Below, piece after piece: positions 53,254 through 62,209 of a stretch of 64,000 nt of DNA. The notes under the pieces were generated by a model that worked only from the letters and a program-made list of their open reading frames with translations, was not told the origin of the DNA and ran no database searches. Location: the NCBI GenBank assembly GCA_020848545.1, contig JADLHZ010000084.1, forward strand, positions 1-64,000, written 5' to 3'. Positions within the stretch are counted from its first letter, which is position 1, and every line of letters begins with the position of its first letter. The translations under genes and the position numbers were made by a program. Origin of the DNA: Deltaproteobacteria bacterium. GTDB taxonomy: Bacteria; Myxococcota; JADLHZ01.

Positions 53254-55677
53254 ATGTTCGCTGTGGCCCTCCTCTCCCTCGCCGTCTCGCAGCCCGTCGT
53301 CCTCCCGATCGCCAATAAGCCGCCGCTCGAAGCGCACGCGACGCTCGACGGCCAAGACGCGCTGCAGGCGAACGCCGGCACGCTCGCGTTCCAGGAGGGC
53401 GCCGGCTTCAGCTATCGCCACGTCGGCCCGCCGCGCGAAGGTGACACCGACGCCTTCCTCGCCGCCTGGGCGCCCTGGTCGTTCGTCACCTTCGGTGGCG
53501 GCCTCGAGTACGCGCGTTTCCCCGGCGATCATCGCTTCCTGCAAGGCGCGATCGCGCTCGGCTTCCGCCCAACCGTCGCGCTGTCTGTGTCGCTCGTCTA
53601 TCGCCCGTTCTTCGGCATGGGCGCGTTGCAAGGCGCGCGGCTCGACGCCTGGGACTTCGGCCTCGGTTTTCGTCCGGCGCGCTGGCTCAGCCTCACCGCC
53701 GCCATCGAGAACTTCTCCAACCCGGTCTCGCGCGGCTTCGTCATTCCGCGCACCTACGCCGTCGGCTTCGGCGTGCGGCCCTTTCGCAGCGACTTTCTGA
53801 CCATCGGCGCCGACGCGCGCCTGCGCGAAACGCTCGACCTCAGACAGTGGCCGGCGCCGCGCTTCACCCTCGACGTGCGGCCAGTGTCGTGGCTCGGCCT
53901 CATGCTCAGCGCGACGACGAAGGGCGAGTTCTACGCCGGCGTGACCGTGCGCGAGCAGCACGTCGACGCCGGCGTCGGCTTCGGCGTCTCGCGCGATCAG
54001 GGCTTCTACTCGTCCTACGTCTTCGCCCGCGGCACGACCAAAGCGCGCGAGGGCCTCGACTTCACCGGCAAGAAGACCGTGCAGATGGCGTTGAAGGGCG
54101 AGCTGCGCCCCGGCGCCGATCTCGATCTCTTGCGCATCGCGATGGGCGACTTCACGGGCCCGCCCTTCGGCGAGATTCCGCTCGAGCTCTACGCCCTCGC
54201 TGAACGCGCCGACATCACCGGTGTGCGTCTCGTGTTCCAAGGCTTCGACTGCAACTTCGCGACGCTCCACGAAATTCGCGACGCGATCCTGCACCTGCGC
54301 AAGAAGGGCAAGCGTGTCGTCGCCGAGCTCGGTGAATCGGACGATCGCGATCTCTACGTGGCCTCCGCCGCCGACGAGATCATCATGGAGCCCGAGGCCG
54401 GCCTCGCTTTTGACGGCATCAAGGTGACGATCCGAAACTACAAGGGCCTGCTCGACAAGATCGGGGTCAAGGTCGAAGCGCACGCGAGCGGCGAGTACAA
54501 GAACTCGCCGGACTCGTTCACGAAGGAGCAGCCGTCGTCGCAGCAGATCATGGTGCAGAACGCGCTCCTCGACGACATGAGCGGCGCGATCGTCAAAGCC
54601 GTGGCCGACGGGCGCAAGCTGCCCGAAGAGCGCGTGCGCGAGCTGATCGAGAAGGGTCTGTTCTCCGCCACGCAAGCCAAAGACGCCGGGCTCATCGACA
54701 CGCTCGCCTATAACCCGGACCCGGCGGCGCCGTTGCCGCGCGCGCGTTACTCGAACCTGGTGAACGCCGGCAGCACCGTGATCCATCGTGACGAATGGAA
54801 CGAGCCGCCCGAGATCGCGATTGTCTCGATCAACGGCACCATCGCCGGCGGCGACAGCTTCGAGGATCCCTTCGGCCTCTTCCCGATCGCCGGCGCCGGC
54901 ACGATCATCCGCGCCATCGAAAAGGCGCGCCTCGATCCGAACGTGGAGGCGATCGTCGTGCGGATCAACTCGCCGGGCGGCGACATCCTGGCGTCCGACT
55001 TCATCTGGCAGGCGATGCGCCGCGCTGCGCTGACGAAGCCGACCGTCGTCTCGATGGGCGACATGGCCGCGTCGGGCGGTTACTACTCGGCGTTGCCGGC
55101 GCACGTGATCTTCGCCGAGCCCGAGACCGTCACGGGCTCGATCGGCGTCTTCAACTTCAGCGTCGATCTCTCGGGCCTGTTTGCGAAGCTCGGCATCAAC
55201 AACACCGTCATCAAGCGCGGCGAGCACGCCGACATGACCGATCTCAGCAGGCCGCTCACTGACGAAGAGCACACGATGATGCACGCGTACGTCGGCGACT
55301 TGTACCAGAGCTTTCTGCGCAAGGTGGCCCACGCGCGCAAGCTCGACGTCGCGAAGGCCGACAGCCTGGCGCGCGGCCGGGTGTGGTCCGGCAAGGCGGC
55401 GTTCGAGCATGGCCTCGTCGACAAGCTCGGCGGCCTCATCGACGCGATCAACGAGGCGAAGCGGCTCGCGGGCTTGTCCGAAGCGGCGATCGTCAACGTG
55501 CGCCCGTACCCCGCGGGTGGCGGCGGTCGGCTCGAACGTTTCGCGGCGGAAGTGACGGAGAGCGTCGGCATCAAAGCGACGCCGGCGATCGATCTCAAGG
55601 CGATCGCGGACTACGTGCGGAGAGTGTCAGCGCTGTTCTCGGCGAAGGCGTTGTACCTCTCGCCGGAGGCTTTCTAG
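53254..55677 (+). CDS. sppA: SppA-type peptidase with N-terminal beta-barrel-like domain
   Basis: 807 aa. Residues about 1-265 carry a signal peptide and strongly beta, aromatic-rich strands (FVTFGGGLEYARF, VALSVSLVYRPFF, FLTIGADARLRET and similar), like an outer-membrane barrel, not a usual SppA. Residues about 285-807 are the two-domain SppA peptidase: Lys416 in GEYKNSPDSF and Ser607 in GDMAASGGYYS form the Lys/Ser dyad split between the two halves, as in E. coli SppA. SppA cleaves leftover signal peptides in the inner membrane. A barrel fusion suggests an envelope-spanning or outer-membrane version, which is unusual. Converges with rpmB across 23 nt. Confidence 0.83.
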   Translation: MFAVALLSLAVSQPVVLPIANKPPLEAHATLDGQDALQANAGTLAFQEGAGFSYRHVGPPREGDTDAFLAAWAPWSFVTFGGGLEYARFPGDHRFLQGAIALGFRPTVALSVSLVYRPFFGMGALQGARLDAWDFGLGFRPARWLSLTAAIENFSNPVSRGFVIPRTYAVGFGVRPFRSDFLTIGADARLRETLDLRQWPAPRFTLDVRPVSWLGLMLSATTKGEFYAGVTVREQHVDAGVGFGVSRDQGFYSSYVFARGTTKAREGLDFTGKKTVQMALKGELRPGADLDLLRIAMGDFTGPPFGEIPLELYALAERADITGVRLVFQGFDCNFATLHEIRDAILHLRKKGKRVVAELGESDDRDLYVASAADEIIMEPEAGLAFDGIKVTIRNYKGLLDKIGVKVEAHASGEYKNSPDSFTKEQPSSQQIMVQNALLDDMSGAIVKAVADGRKLPEERVRELIEKGLFSATQAKDAGLIDTLAYNPDPAAPLPRARYSNLVNAGSTVIHRDEWNEPPEIAIVSINGTIAGGDSFEDPFGLFPIAGAGTIIRAIEKARLDPNVEAIVVRINSPGGDILASDFIWQAMRRAALTKPTVVSMGDMAASGGYYSALPAHVIFAEPETVTGSIGVFNFSVDLSGLFAKLGINNTVIKRGEHADMTDLSRPLTDEEHTMMHAYVGDLYQSFLRKVAHARKLDVAKADSLARGRVWSGKAAFEHGLVDKLGGLIDAINEAKRLAGLSEAAIVNVRPYPAGGGGRLERFAAEVTESVGIKATPAIDLKAIADYVRRVSALFSAKALYLSPEAF

Positions 55678-55700
55678 CCCCCGTGGACAGACCTGCTGGT

Positions 55701-55952
55701 CTAGAGGCCCAACGCCTTCAACACTCGAGGATCGTCGACGCCGTACTTACGGATGTACGCCGACAGGCCGATCTTATCGAGCGTGCGCAGCGCGCGCGTG
55801 GTCAACGAGAGCGTGACCGTGCGCTTGGTCACCGGATCGTAGACCCGGCGCTTCTGCACGTTGGCGCGCTTCACGATGTTGGTCTTGATGTTCGAGTGCG
55901 ACACTTTGTGCGCGACGACTCGAGCTTTACCGGTCAGTTGACACTTGGCCAT
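55701..55952 (-). CDS. rpmB: 50S ribosomal protein L28
   Basis: 83 aa, the normal length. The start MAKCQLTGKARVVAHKVSHS and NIVKRANVQKRRVYDP are diagnostic of L28, a large-subunit ribosomal protein. Only one Cys is seen (no zinc-ribbon pair). A GAAGAGG lies 8 nt before the ATG at 55952. A small AGACC-TGCT-GGTCT hairpin (55689-55702) straddles the stop, perhaps assisting termination between it and sppA. rpmG is not next to it. Confidence 0.95.
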   Translation of the reverse strand: MAKCQLTGKARVVAHKVSHSNIKTNIVKRANVQKRRVYDPVTKRTVTLSLTTRALRTLDKIGLSAYIRKYGVDDPRVLKALGL

Positions 55953-56029
55953 GGCACGTACCTCTTCCCAAAAGGAGGCGTGGCCGTAGCAAAATCGACC
56001 TAGGCACGCAAGGGACCGGCCGCGAAAGC

Positions 56030-56785
56030 TCAGGCAAAACGAATCCCGTTGTCGACCTTCGCCCGCGTTGGCAGGCCGTCCGGCCAGGGGCGCAACGCCT
56101 TCTGCGAGTGCCAGGGGTCGCCTGGCAAGACGAGCCAGAGCGCGTCGTCCTTGGCCACGAGCTCCGGAAACACCTCCGGAACCTCGGCCTGCGTCGCCGC
56201 GGCGAAGAGCGCATCGACGGAGGCGAAGCCCGCGAGCTCTCGCAGGGTCACCTGCGTCGGCGGCGGCAGCGAGATCTCGCCGCGGCCCTGGGCTTCGAAC
56301 GCGGCAGCCGGCGTGAGCCAACGGTGTAGGACGGTCTCGTCGCCGTCTATCTGCACGTCGGCGCCGGGCGGCACGCGGGCGAGGAAGAACAGCGTGTCGT
56401 AGCGCTTTGGCTCGACGACGGGGGTGATCCAGCGCGACCACGGAACCAGCGAGCCGATGGCGACGTCGAGGCCGACCTCTTCCTTCACCTCGCGCGCGGC
56501 GGCGGCGAGATACGCGACGTAGGCGCGCTGCTCGTCGTTGAGCCCGAGGTCTGCGGGCCGCAGCGCGTGCTTGGTCCACGGCACGCGCCGAAGCGCCGTC
56601 ACGGGCATCGAGATGCTCGCACCGCTCGGGGGCGCGTCGCTCTCTTCGACACGGCCGCCCGGAAACGCGAAGGCGCCGCCGAAGAAGTTGATCGCTTTGT
56701 TGCGTTGAATCAGCAGGACCGAGAAGTCGTCTTTCAAGACGATGACGGTCGAGGCGGGCCTGGGTGGAGTTGGAGTGTCGCTCAC
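56030..56785 (-). CDS. NUDIX hydrolase with interrupted Nudix box (NUDT19-like)
   Basis: 251 aa from a GTG at 56785, matching the start of the domain (SDTPTPPRPASTVIVLKDD). The Nudix box is split by an insertion: FPGGRVEESD supplies the first half and AAREVKEEVGLDV (REVxEExGL) the second, about 50 residues later. This interruption is a known trait of NUDT19-type (RP2p-like) acyl-CoA diphosphatases. It likely cleaves a nucleoside diphosphate derivative, possibly CoA-linked. The GTG has no strong ribosome site. It lies downstream of the VWA gene and a long hairpin. Confidence 0.78.
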   Translation of the reverse strand: MSDTPTPPRPASTVIVLKDDFSVLLIQRNKAINFFGGAFAFPGGRVEESDAPPSGASISMPVTALRRVPWTKHALRPADLGLNDEQRAYVAYLAAAAREVKEEVGLDVAIGSLVPWSRWITPVVEPKRYDTLFFLARVPPGADVQIDGDETVLHRWLTPAAAFEAQGRGEISLPPPTQVTLRELAGFASVDALFAAATQAEVPEVFPELVAKDDALWLVLPGDPWHSQKALRPWPDGLPTRAKVDNGIRFA

Positions 56786-56847
56786 GCGCTCTAGATGGGC
56801 GAGCGCCGCGGAGAAGGCAAGGACTCTAGGGGCGCCTGTCTCACTCG

Positions 56848-56924
56848 TGGCCGTGAACGTGGCCGTCGCCGTGGCCGAGAACGCGCGCCGAGACCGACCG
56901 ATTTCGGCCACGCTCACGGCCACG
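56848..56924 (-). terminator. Long inverted repeat downstream of the VWA gene
   Basis: GTGGCCGTGAACGTGGCCG at 56848-56866 pairs with its reverse complement at 56906-56924 with one mismatch in 19; extra GTGGCC and GGCCAC units lie in the 39-nt loop and beyond. It is between the stop of the VWA/choice-of-anchor gene and the NUDIX start. It may act as a transcription barrier, but there is no clear T run. Confidence 0.45.
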
Positions 56925-56956
56925 GCCACGGCTACTATCTCAGAAAGGGACGCGCC

Positions 56957-59074
56957 CTAGTCTGGCAATTTGTTCGGGTCGGCAATGCACAGATCGCCGA
57001 TGCCGTCGCTGTTCTCGTCCTTCTGATCGGTGTTTTGGACGAACGGGCAGTTGTCCATCAGGTCCGGCACCGTGTCCTTGTCACCGTCCGGCGTGCGCAA
57101 GCAGGCGGTGTAGTCGAAGGTGATCGAGCTCTCGGTCGTCGGGCACTTGTTGTCGACGATGGTCACCGTGCCGAAGGGCGAGTTTTCGCCAGGCGGCGTG
57201 TACTTGTAGTCGGCCGCATCGAAGCAGACGCCGCCTTGGATGCACAGCGTGTTCTCTTCGTCGACCGTGACCTGGCCTTGCTGAACCGCGAAGGTGCAGT
57301 CGGCCTTGGCGATGATCTTGCCGATGCTGCTCAAGGTCTTCGCGAAGTCCGAGCAGAGCGGGATGAACTGACCCGACTTGCCCATCGCCGTCACGAACTT
57401 GTGGTAGACGGGCGTGTTCGACGCTTCGTTGCCGTACGGCGGATCGCCGATCTTCCAGTTCGACGGCATCGGGCACGCCGGCGCGCCGCTCACCGACGGC
57501 TCGCCGATGACGAAGATGGCGAGGTTGTCGTCCGGCTTGTCGAGGAGCTTCTGCTTGAAGCCGGCCGGGACGCCTGGCTTTCCGACGAGGCCCTTCAGCT
57601 GCTTGATGTAATCGATGTGCTGCTGCACGTTGGCGTCGCCCGTCACGTCATCGGCGTCGGTGATGATGATCGCGTAAAAGCGCGCGTCCGGTCGCAAGAA
57701 GCCGTTCGGCTTCGACAAGTCTGCGGAGGTCGAGAGGTTGGCGGCGCCCGCAACCGTCTTCGGCGAGCCCCACTCGTTCGTGAAGGTGTAGTTGCCGCCG
57801 GTCGTCAACGCGACGGCGACGGCGGCGAAGCCGTACTCGTCGCTCGAGCCGTTCGTGTTGAACTGATCCATCAGGTGCTCGAACGCCTTCACCGGGCCAC
57901 GGTCAGCCGCGTTCGGCGCGCCGATGAGCGAGTTGCGTGTGATGATCTTGATCTGCTCGCTGAACGCGCCGCTCGTGAAGGTGGCGCTGACGAGCTTGCC
58001 GGAGCGGCCGCTCGCGTCGAGGTCGGTCGAGATGGCGCCGATGTGGAAGTCGACGGGCAGCGTCGGGTTGTTCAGCTCTTGCACGAAGCTCTTCGCGTAG
58101 AACTTCACCGACTCTTGCGTGTCGTTCATCGAGTACGACTCGTCGATCACGAAGAGCACGTCGACCTTGTTGTCGACCGTGACCTTCGACGTGTACGTCT
58201 CGCTGTAGGCGACGCAGTCTTGCTCGCCGACGCCGACGAGGGTGACGCGCGGGCTCGGGTTGCGCGGATCGTTCGTCTCGATGATGAGCTCGGCCGAGTA
58301 CTCGCCCGGGCACGGCGGCGTGAAGGTGATGCCGAGCGGCCAGTTGGTGAGCGACTCGACGCGCGTCGGATTGTCGACGGCGTCGGTCACGAACGCTTGA
58401 TCGAGCGCGGCCTTCGCACACTTCGGACCTTCGACGTTGCTGACCGTGGCGCTCGAGAGCAACACGTCGCTGCCGCCGATCGCGCCGATGCGAAGGAAGC
58501 GTTTGCGCGAGAACTTCTCGATCGTCGGACCGAAGTCGAGCACGCGCTTGCCGGGCTTGCAGTTGTCTTCGGTGACGTCGAGCGGCGGCGTGCAGACGAG
58601 CACGTTCGGATCGGCGCCGGTGCCTTTGAATGTGATGGTGACGGCCTTGGCGTCTGGATCGTTCGTCGTCAGCACCAGCGTGCCGGTGAACTCACCGACT
58701 TCGGTCGGCGCGAACGCGGCGATGACCTTGCCGGTCTCGCCTTGGCCGAGCGCGGTCGGCAGCTTCGAGTAGCTGAACGACTTGTCGCCGGTGTACTTGG
58801 CGTCCGAGATTTGCAGGCTGCGACGGCCTTTGTTCGAGAGGATCAAGTTGCGCTTGGCGGTGTTCGTGACGACGACGTCGCTGAAGTCGACGACGAGCGC
58901 TTGGCCTGCGGCAGCGGTCGGTGCGAGCTCGATCTCGACGACGATGTCCGGCGACACGCCGAGCAATCCATCCTCACCGCAACCGGTCGGGAGCGCAAAA
59001 AGGGCGATTCCTATCACCAAAATGCTGAGCCGCTGCGTAAGGATTGTCGAGTTGCCGGGGCGCGCTGTCATCAT
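56957..59074 (-). CDS. VWA and choice-of-anchor (ASPM/SPD-2/Hydin-like) lipoprotein with Ca-binding tail
   Basis: 705 aa. Lipobox LPTGC. Beta-sandwich units follow: VDFSDVVVTNTAKRNLILSN with KVIAAFAPTEVGEFTGTLVL, then ITFTPPCPGEYSAELIIETN, the choice-of-anchor D/Hydin style. A VWA domain begins at DVLFVIDESYSMNDTQES (DxSxS site) and extends to YAIIITDADDVTGD. The C-terminus has DGDKDTVPDLMDNCPFVQNT and DENSDGIGDLC, a thrombospondin-type-3 calcium loop. It is a surface-exposed or periplasmic lipoprotein. Function unknown; architecture points to adhesion or matrix binding. Downstream: the hairpin and NUDIX gene. Confidence 0.83.
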   Translation of the reverse strand: MMTARPGNSTILTQRLSILVIGIALFALPTGCGEDGLLGVSPDIVVEIELAPTAAAGQALVVDFSDVVVTNTAKRNLILSNKGRRSLQISDAKYTGDKSFSYSKLPTALGQGETGKVIAAFAPTEVGEFTGTLVLTTNDPDAKAVTITFKGTGADPNVLVCTPPLDVTEDNCKPGKRVLDFGPTIEKFSRKRFLRIGAIGGSDVLLSSATVSNVEGPKCAKAALDQAFVTDAVDNPTRVESLTNWPLGITFTPPCPGEYSAELIIETNDPRNPSPRVTLVGVGEQDCVAYSETYTSKVTVDNKVDVLFVIDESYSMNDTQESVKFYAKSFVQELNNPTLPVDFHIGAISTDLDASGRSGKLVSATFTSGAFSEQIKIITRNSLIGAPNAADRGPVKAFEHLMDQFNTNGSSDEYGFAAVAVALTTGGNYTFTNEWGSPKTVAGAANLSTSADLSKPNGFLRPDARFYAIIITDADDVTGDANVQQHIDYIKQLKGLVGKPGVPAGFKQKLLDKPDDNLAIFVIGEPSVSGAPACPMPSNWKIGDPPYGNEASNTPVYHKFVTAMGKSGQFIPLCSDFAKTLSSIGKIIAKADCTFAVQQGQVTVDEENTLCIQGGVCFDAADYKYTPPGENSPFGTVTIVDNKCPTTESSITFDYTACLRTPDGDKDTVPDLMDNCPFVQNTDQKDENSDGIGDLCIADPNKLPD

Positions 59075-59332
59075 CTCTTCGCTCCGTTCACGGATTCGGG
59101 GCCGCGATCATCGGTCCGCTTCGAATCTCGTTGCGCTTTAATTAAGCGCTTAATTACATCATCGGTAAGCACGTCTACGGCGTCGCTCCGCTCACATGTC
59201 CCGACAAGGTCCGGCACATTGGCGACATTTCCCTGCACTGTCAATCGAAAAACCGCATGGTTATGCGGTGTGAGTGGCCACAGGCGAAAAATTCTGTGAT
59301 CGATTTCCGAGCGATTTTGGGGTCAAGAAAGC
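59075..59332. other. Intergenic region with AT-rich palindrome upstream of the VWA gene
   Basis: Part of a 332-nt gap without genes between the VWA gene and the Big2 lipoprotein gene (both minus). It holds the VWA promoter region, including a perfect 18-bp palindrome TAATTAAGCGCTTAATTA (59139-59156) partly overlapped by another GCGCTTTAATTAAGCGC near-palindrome. It lies about 65-80 nt upstream of the VWA start, a position suited to a regulator site. The remainder shows nothing I recognise; the terminator of the Big2 gene is the last part of the gap. Confidence 0.6.
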
Positions 59333-59365
59333 AAAAAGGCGACCCTTCCAAACGGAAAGGTCGCC
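59333..59365 (-). terminator. Rho-independent terminator of the Big2 lipoprotein gene
   Basis: On the minus strand the stem GGCGACC-TTTCC pairs with GGAAG-GGTCGCC across a GTTT loop and is followed by TTTTT. It starts 41 nt after the stop codon at 59407. The other strand also ends in TGTTTT, so it may work in both directions. Confidence 0.8.
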
Positions 59366-59406
59366 TGTTTTGCTTAAGTGCAATTGCCGCTTTTGCGGGC
59401 GCTTGC

Positions 59407-60030
59407 TTACTTCTTCTTCTTACCCTTCTTGTCGGCCTTCGCGGTCTTCTCCGGGGCCGGGGCCATGCCCGCGACGTCGACTTTCACTTCCGCCTTCAGG
59501 GTGCCAGCGGCAGCGGTGAGCGTCGTCGAGCCGTCTTTGACGCCCGTGATGACGCCCGTCGCATCGACCGTGGCGATCGTCGGATCGGCGATCGCGAAGG
59601 TCACCGGCTTGCCGGCGATCGGCGCGCCCTTCTCGTTGACGACCGTCGCCTTCACCGTCGGCTTGTCATCGGCCTTGGCGATCTTGATCTCCGACGGCTC
59701 GACCTTGACCGCTTGCGCGATCTCGACCGTCACCGCGGCGGCGCCGTTCACTTCTTCTTGCGTCACCTTGATCGTCGCGACGCCCGAGCCAACCGCCGTC
59801 ACCTTGCCGGTGTTGTCGACCGTCGCGACCTTGGCGTCCGAGCTCGACCACGTGGCGGCGGCGAGCGGCAGCTTGTTGTTCTCGGCGTCGAGGCCCGTCG
59901 CCGCGAGCGTCTGCGTCATGCCCGCCTTGTCCATCTTGGCGGTCGGCGGCGTCACTTGGATCGACACCGGCTTCTTTTCACAGGCAACGAGACCGAGGAG
60001 CGTAGCAGCAACAACGAGTGAACGTTTCAT
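59407..60030 (-). CDS. Lipoprotein with two Big2-like immunoglobulin domains
   Basis: 207 aa from the ATG at 60030 with GGAG 10 nt upstream. Lipobox LGLVAC. Two repeats follow with the Big2 signature: ATWSSSDAKVATVDNTGKVT, ending GVATIKVTQEEV, and PTIATVDATGVITGVKDGST. The C-terminal tail is basic (KTAKADKKGKKKK). Such modules serve as surface stalks or binding domains. No catalysis expected. A strong terminator follows. Confidence 0.83.
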   Translation of the reverse strand: MKRSLVVAATLLGLVACEKKPVSIQVTPPTAKMDKAGMTQTLAATGLDAENNKLPLAAATWSSSDAKVATVDNTGKVTAVGSGVATIKVTQEEVNGAAAVTVEIAQAVKVEPSEIKIAKADDKPTVKATVVNEKGAPIAGKPVTFAIADPTIATVDATGVITGVKDGSTTLTAAAGTLKAEVKVDVAGMAPAPEKTAKADKKGKKKK

Positions 60031-60113
60031 CACGTGATCTCCAAATGAGTGGCGAGTTGGCACAAAGTGCGTCGCGCGCGCGTCAAATCACGGGATCCCG
60101 CGCGAGTCAACGT

Positions 60114-62174
60114 TCACGGAAATTCGAAGGTGACTTCGAGGCGCGGCTTCTGCAGCAACGCGAAGGTGCCGGTGACCGCGCCGCTGTACCACCGGCAGTA
60201 GTCGAAGTCCTCGTTGTTGTCGGTGACGGTGTTGTAGCGGATGCGCCACTGCGAGCGCAGGTTGCGAGCGAGATCGTTGCGGTGGATCCAATCGTAGCGC
60301 ACCTTCGGCGCCACGTTGTAGTTGGTGCCGAGGACGCTCGTCACGCCGATCGTGTGATAGCCAGGGCTCGTGTCGTGTGCGTTGAAGGTGTTGTACCTGA
60401 GGTCGTAGGTCGGGGCGATCGAGCACACGACCGCCGGGCATTCGCTGGTCTCGTCTACCGCGGTAGCCCAGTCGAAGACGCCGATCCCTGGGCCGTAGTC
60501 GACGCTTTCGAAGAACATCGAGCCGAGGTCGCCGACGAGCGTGTTGGCGCCGTTCGTGAGGCAATTGATCATGTACATCTTGAGCGCCACGTTCGAGAAG
60601 GTGACAGCGTCTTTGCGCGCTTCGTCGAAGGCGCCGGTCGGTCCTCCCGGGGCGGTCAAGATCTGCCCGAGATCGAAGGTGAAGAACGCGCGCATGCCGA
60701 CGTTCGTGTCCCAATCGCCGACGTAGAGCTGCGGGTATTGGTAAGGACCGCCGCCGTCCGAGCCGAGATGGCCGTCCCACGTGCCGGTCGCGAGGATCAC
60801 CACCGAGCGTTGCTGGCGAATCCGCACAGAGCCCGTGTTCGTGCCCGTCAACAGGTTGGTCGAAGGATCCGTCGCCGAATGCGCCCGGTCTGCGGCGTCG
60901 ACCTTGAACGTCCACGTCAGCATCTTGCCCCAGGCGGGCGCAGAGGTCGGCGTCCAGGTCAGGGTGTCGTTCGCCGGAGAATTCCAGCTCGTCGTGCCGG
61001 CGAGGTTCACGCTGCCGTCGTTCACGGTGAGCGATGCCTCGGTCGCTGTTGGCTTCATCGCTTCGTCGAAGTGAAACACGAGCGACACCGCGTTCGGATA
61101 GACGTTCACCGTTCCGGTCGGCGGCGTGACCAGGGTGATCGAAGGCTGCATCACGTCGTCGGCGACGCCGGTAATGAAATGGTGCGGTGGCGTCGCCGCC
61201 ATCGCCAGGCCATGCGCGTCGGTGGCGCCCGGTAGGATCTCGACGTTGATCTGCGTCGACGGCGGCAAGCTGCTCGTCGGATCACAGGTGAGCACCTTAT
61301 GGCTCGCGTCGAACGCCGGCGTGCAGGCGATCGGCGTTCCGCTGCCGTTGATCGTGACCGACATCGTCACGCTCGCGGTGTTCATCGGCTCCGAGAAGCC
61401 GACGACGACGTCGACCCCGGTTGGTATTTGCGTCGTACTCGCCTCGGGCGATCGCAGCTGGATGTATGGCGCGGTCACGTCCGGCGGGGTCAAGGTGGTG
61501 AAGGTGAAGCTCGTCGCGGCGAGATCGAGGCCGTCGTCGGAGAGGCCCGTGATGGTTGCGACGTAGCTTTGGTTCGCGAGCAGCGGGGCGGTGGGCGGCG
61601 GAAACGTCATCACCGTCATCGCCGTGTTCCACTCTGGCGCGTCGAGGTTGACCGCCGGGTTCAGCGCGAGCGTCGCCGAGGCCATCGGCCTCGAAAACGT
61701 CACGCTGATGCTCGGCTGGAGCGCCACGCCGCCGGCGTCGTTCAGCGGGTTCGTCGCGCTGACGACGGGCGGCGCCGGCCCTTGGCTCATCACCGTCGCC
61801 GCTGCGGTCGTGAAGATGATCGCCGCCGGCGCGAGCGGACCGCCGCCCACGGCGGCACCGTCAATCGACACCGCGTAGCGCGTGGCGCCATCGAGCACCT
61901 GCGTCGGAAAAAACGCGACCCGCGTGTCGTCGAGATCCCAGATCGGCGAGCCGAGGGCGATCGCGGGGCTTGCGAGCACGAGCAACGCGTCGCGATCCAT
62001 GGGCCGCGTGAAGACAATCGTCAACGCGCTTGAAGTGTCGACGTTCTCTTCGCCGTCATGCGGCAACGTCGCCACGATCTCAGGCGGCGGCGGCGCGCCC
62101 TGCGAAAAGAGCGGCGCGCTGAAGTCGAGGCAGCCGCCGAAGGTCGCGATCGCGAGGGCAAGTATCAGCCGCAT
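60114..62174 (-). CDS. Surface lipoprotein with SbsA-type Ig-like repeats and C-terminal beta-sandwich
   Basis: 686 aa from the ATG at 62174. Lipobox FGGC. Four SbsA/Big-type Ig-like domains are visible: SALTIVFTRPMD, SISVTFSRPM, DVVVGFSEPM and VSLVFHFDEAM, each starting a repeat of ~100 residues. The last ~200 residues (VGMRAFFTFDLGQIL, FSNVALKMYMINC, KPRLEVTFEF) resemble DNRLRE-type carbohydrate-binding sandwiches, though this match is weaker. No enzymatic residues. It is likely a surface adhesin or glycan-binding protein, 84 nt upstream of the Big2 lipoprotein gene on the same strand. Confidence 0.75.
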   Translation of the reverse strand: MRLILALAIATFGGCLDFSAPLFSQGAPPPPEIVATLPHDGEENVDTSSALTIVFTRPMDRDALLVLASPAIALGSPIWDLDDTRVAFFPTQVLDGATRYAVSIDGAAVGGGPLAPAAIIFTTAAATVMSQGPAPPVVSATNPLNDAGGVALQPSISVTFSRPMASATLALNPAVNLDAPEWNTAMTVMTFPPPTAPLLANQSYVATITGLSDDGLDLAATSFTFTTLTPPDVTAPYIQLRSPEASTTQIPTGVDVVVGFSEPMNTASVTMSVTINGSGTPIACTPAFDASHKVLTCDPTSSLPPSTQINVEILPGATDAHGLAMAATPPHHFITGVADDVMQPSITLVTPPTGTVNVYPNAVSLVFHFDEAMKPTATEASLTVNDGSVNLAGTTSWNSPANDTLTWTPTSAPAWGKMLTWTFKVDAADRAHSATDPSTNLLTGTNTGSVRIRQQRSVVILATGTWDGHLGSDGGGPYQYPQLYVGDWDTNVGMRAFFTFDLGQILTAPGGPTGAFDEARKDAVTFSNVALKMYMINCLTNGANTLVGDLGSMFFESVDYGPGIGVFDWATAVDETSECPAVVCSIAPTYDLRYNTFNAHDTSPGYHTIGVTSVLGTNYNVAPKVRYDWIHRNDLARNLRSQWRIRYNTVTDNNEDFDYCRWYSGAVTGTFALLQKPRLEVTFEFP

Positions 62175-62209
62175 CGTCCCTTGATGATGCCTCATTTGCC
62201 GCCCCGGCG

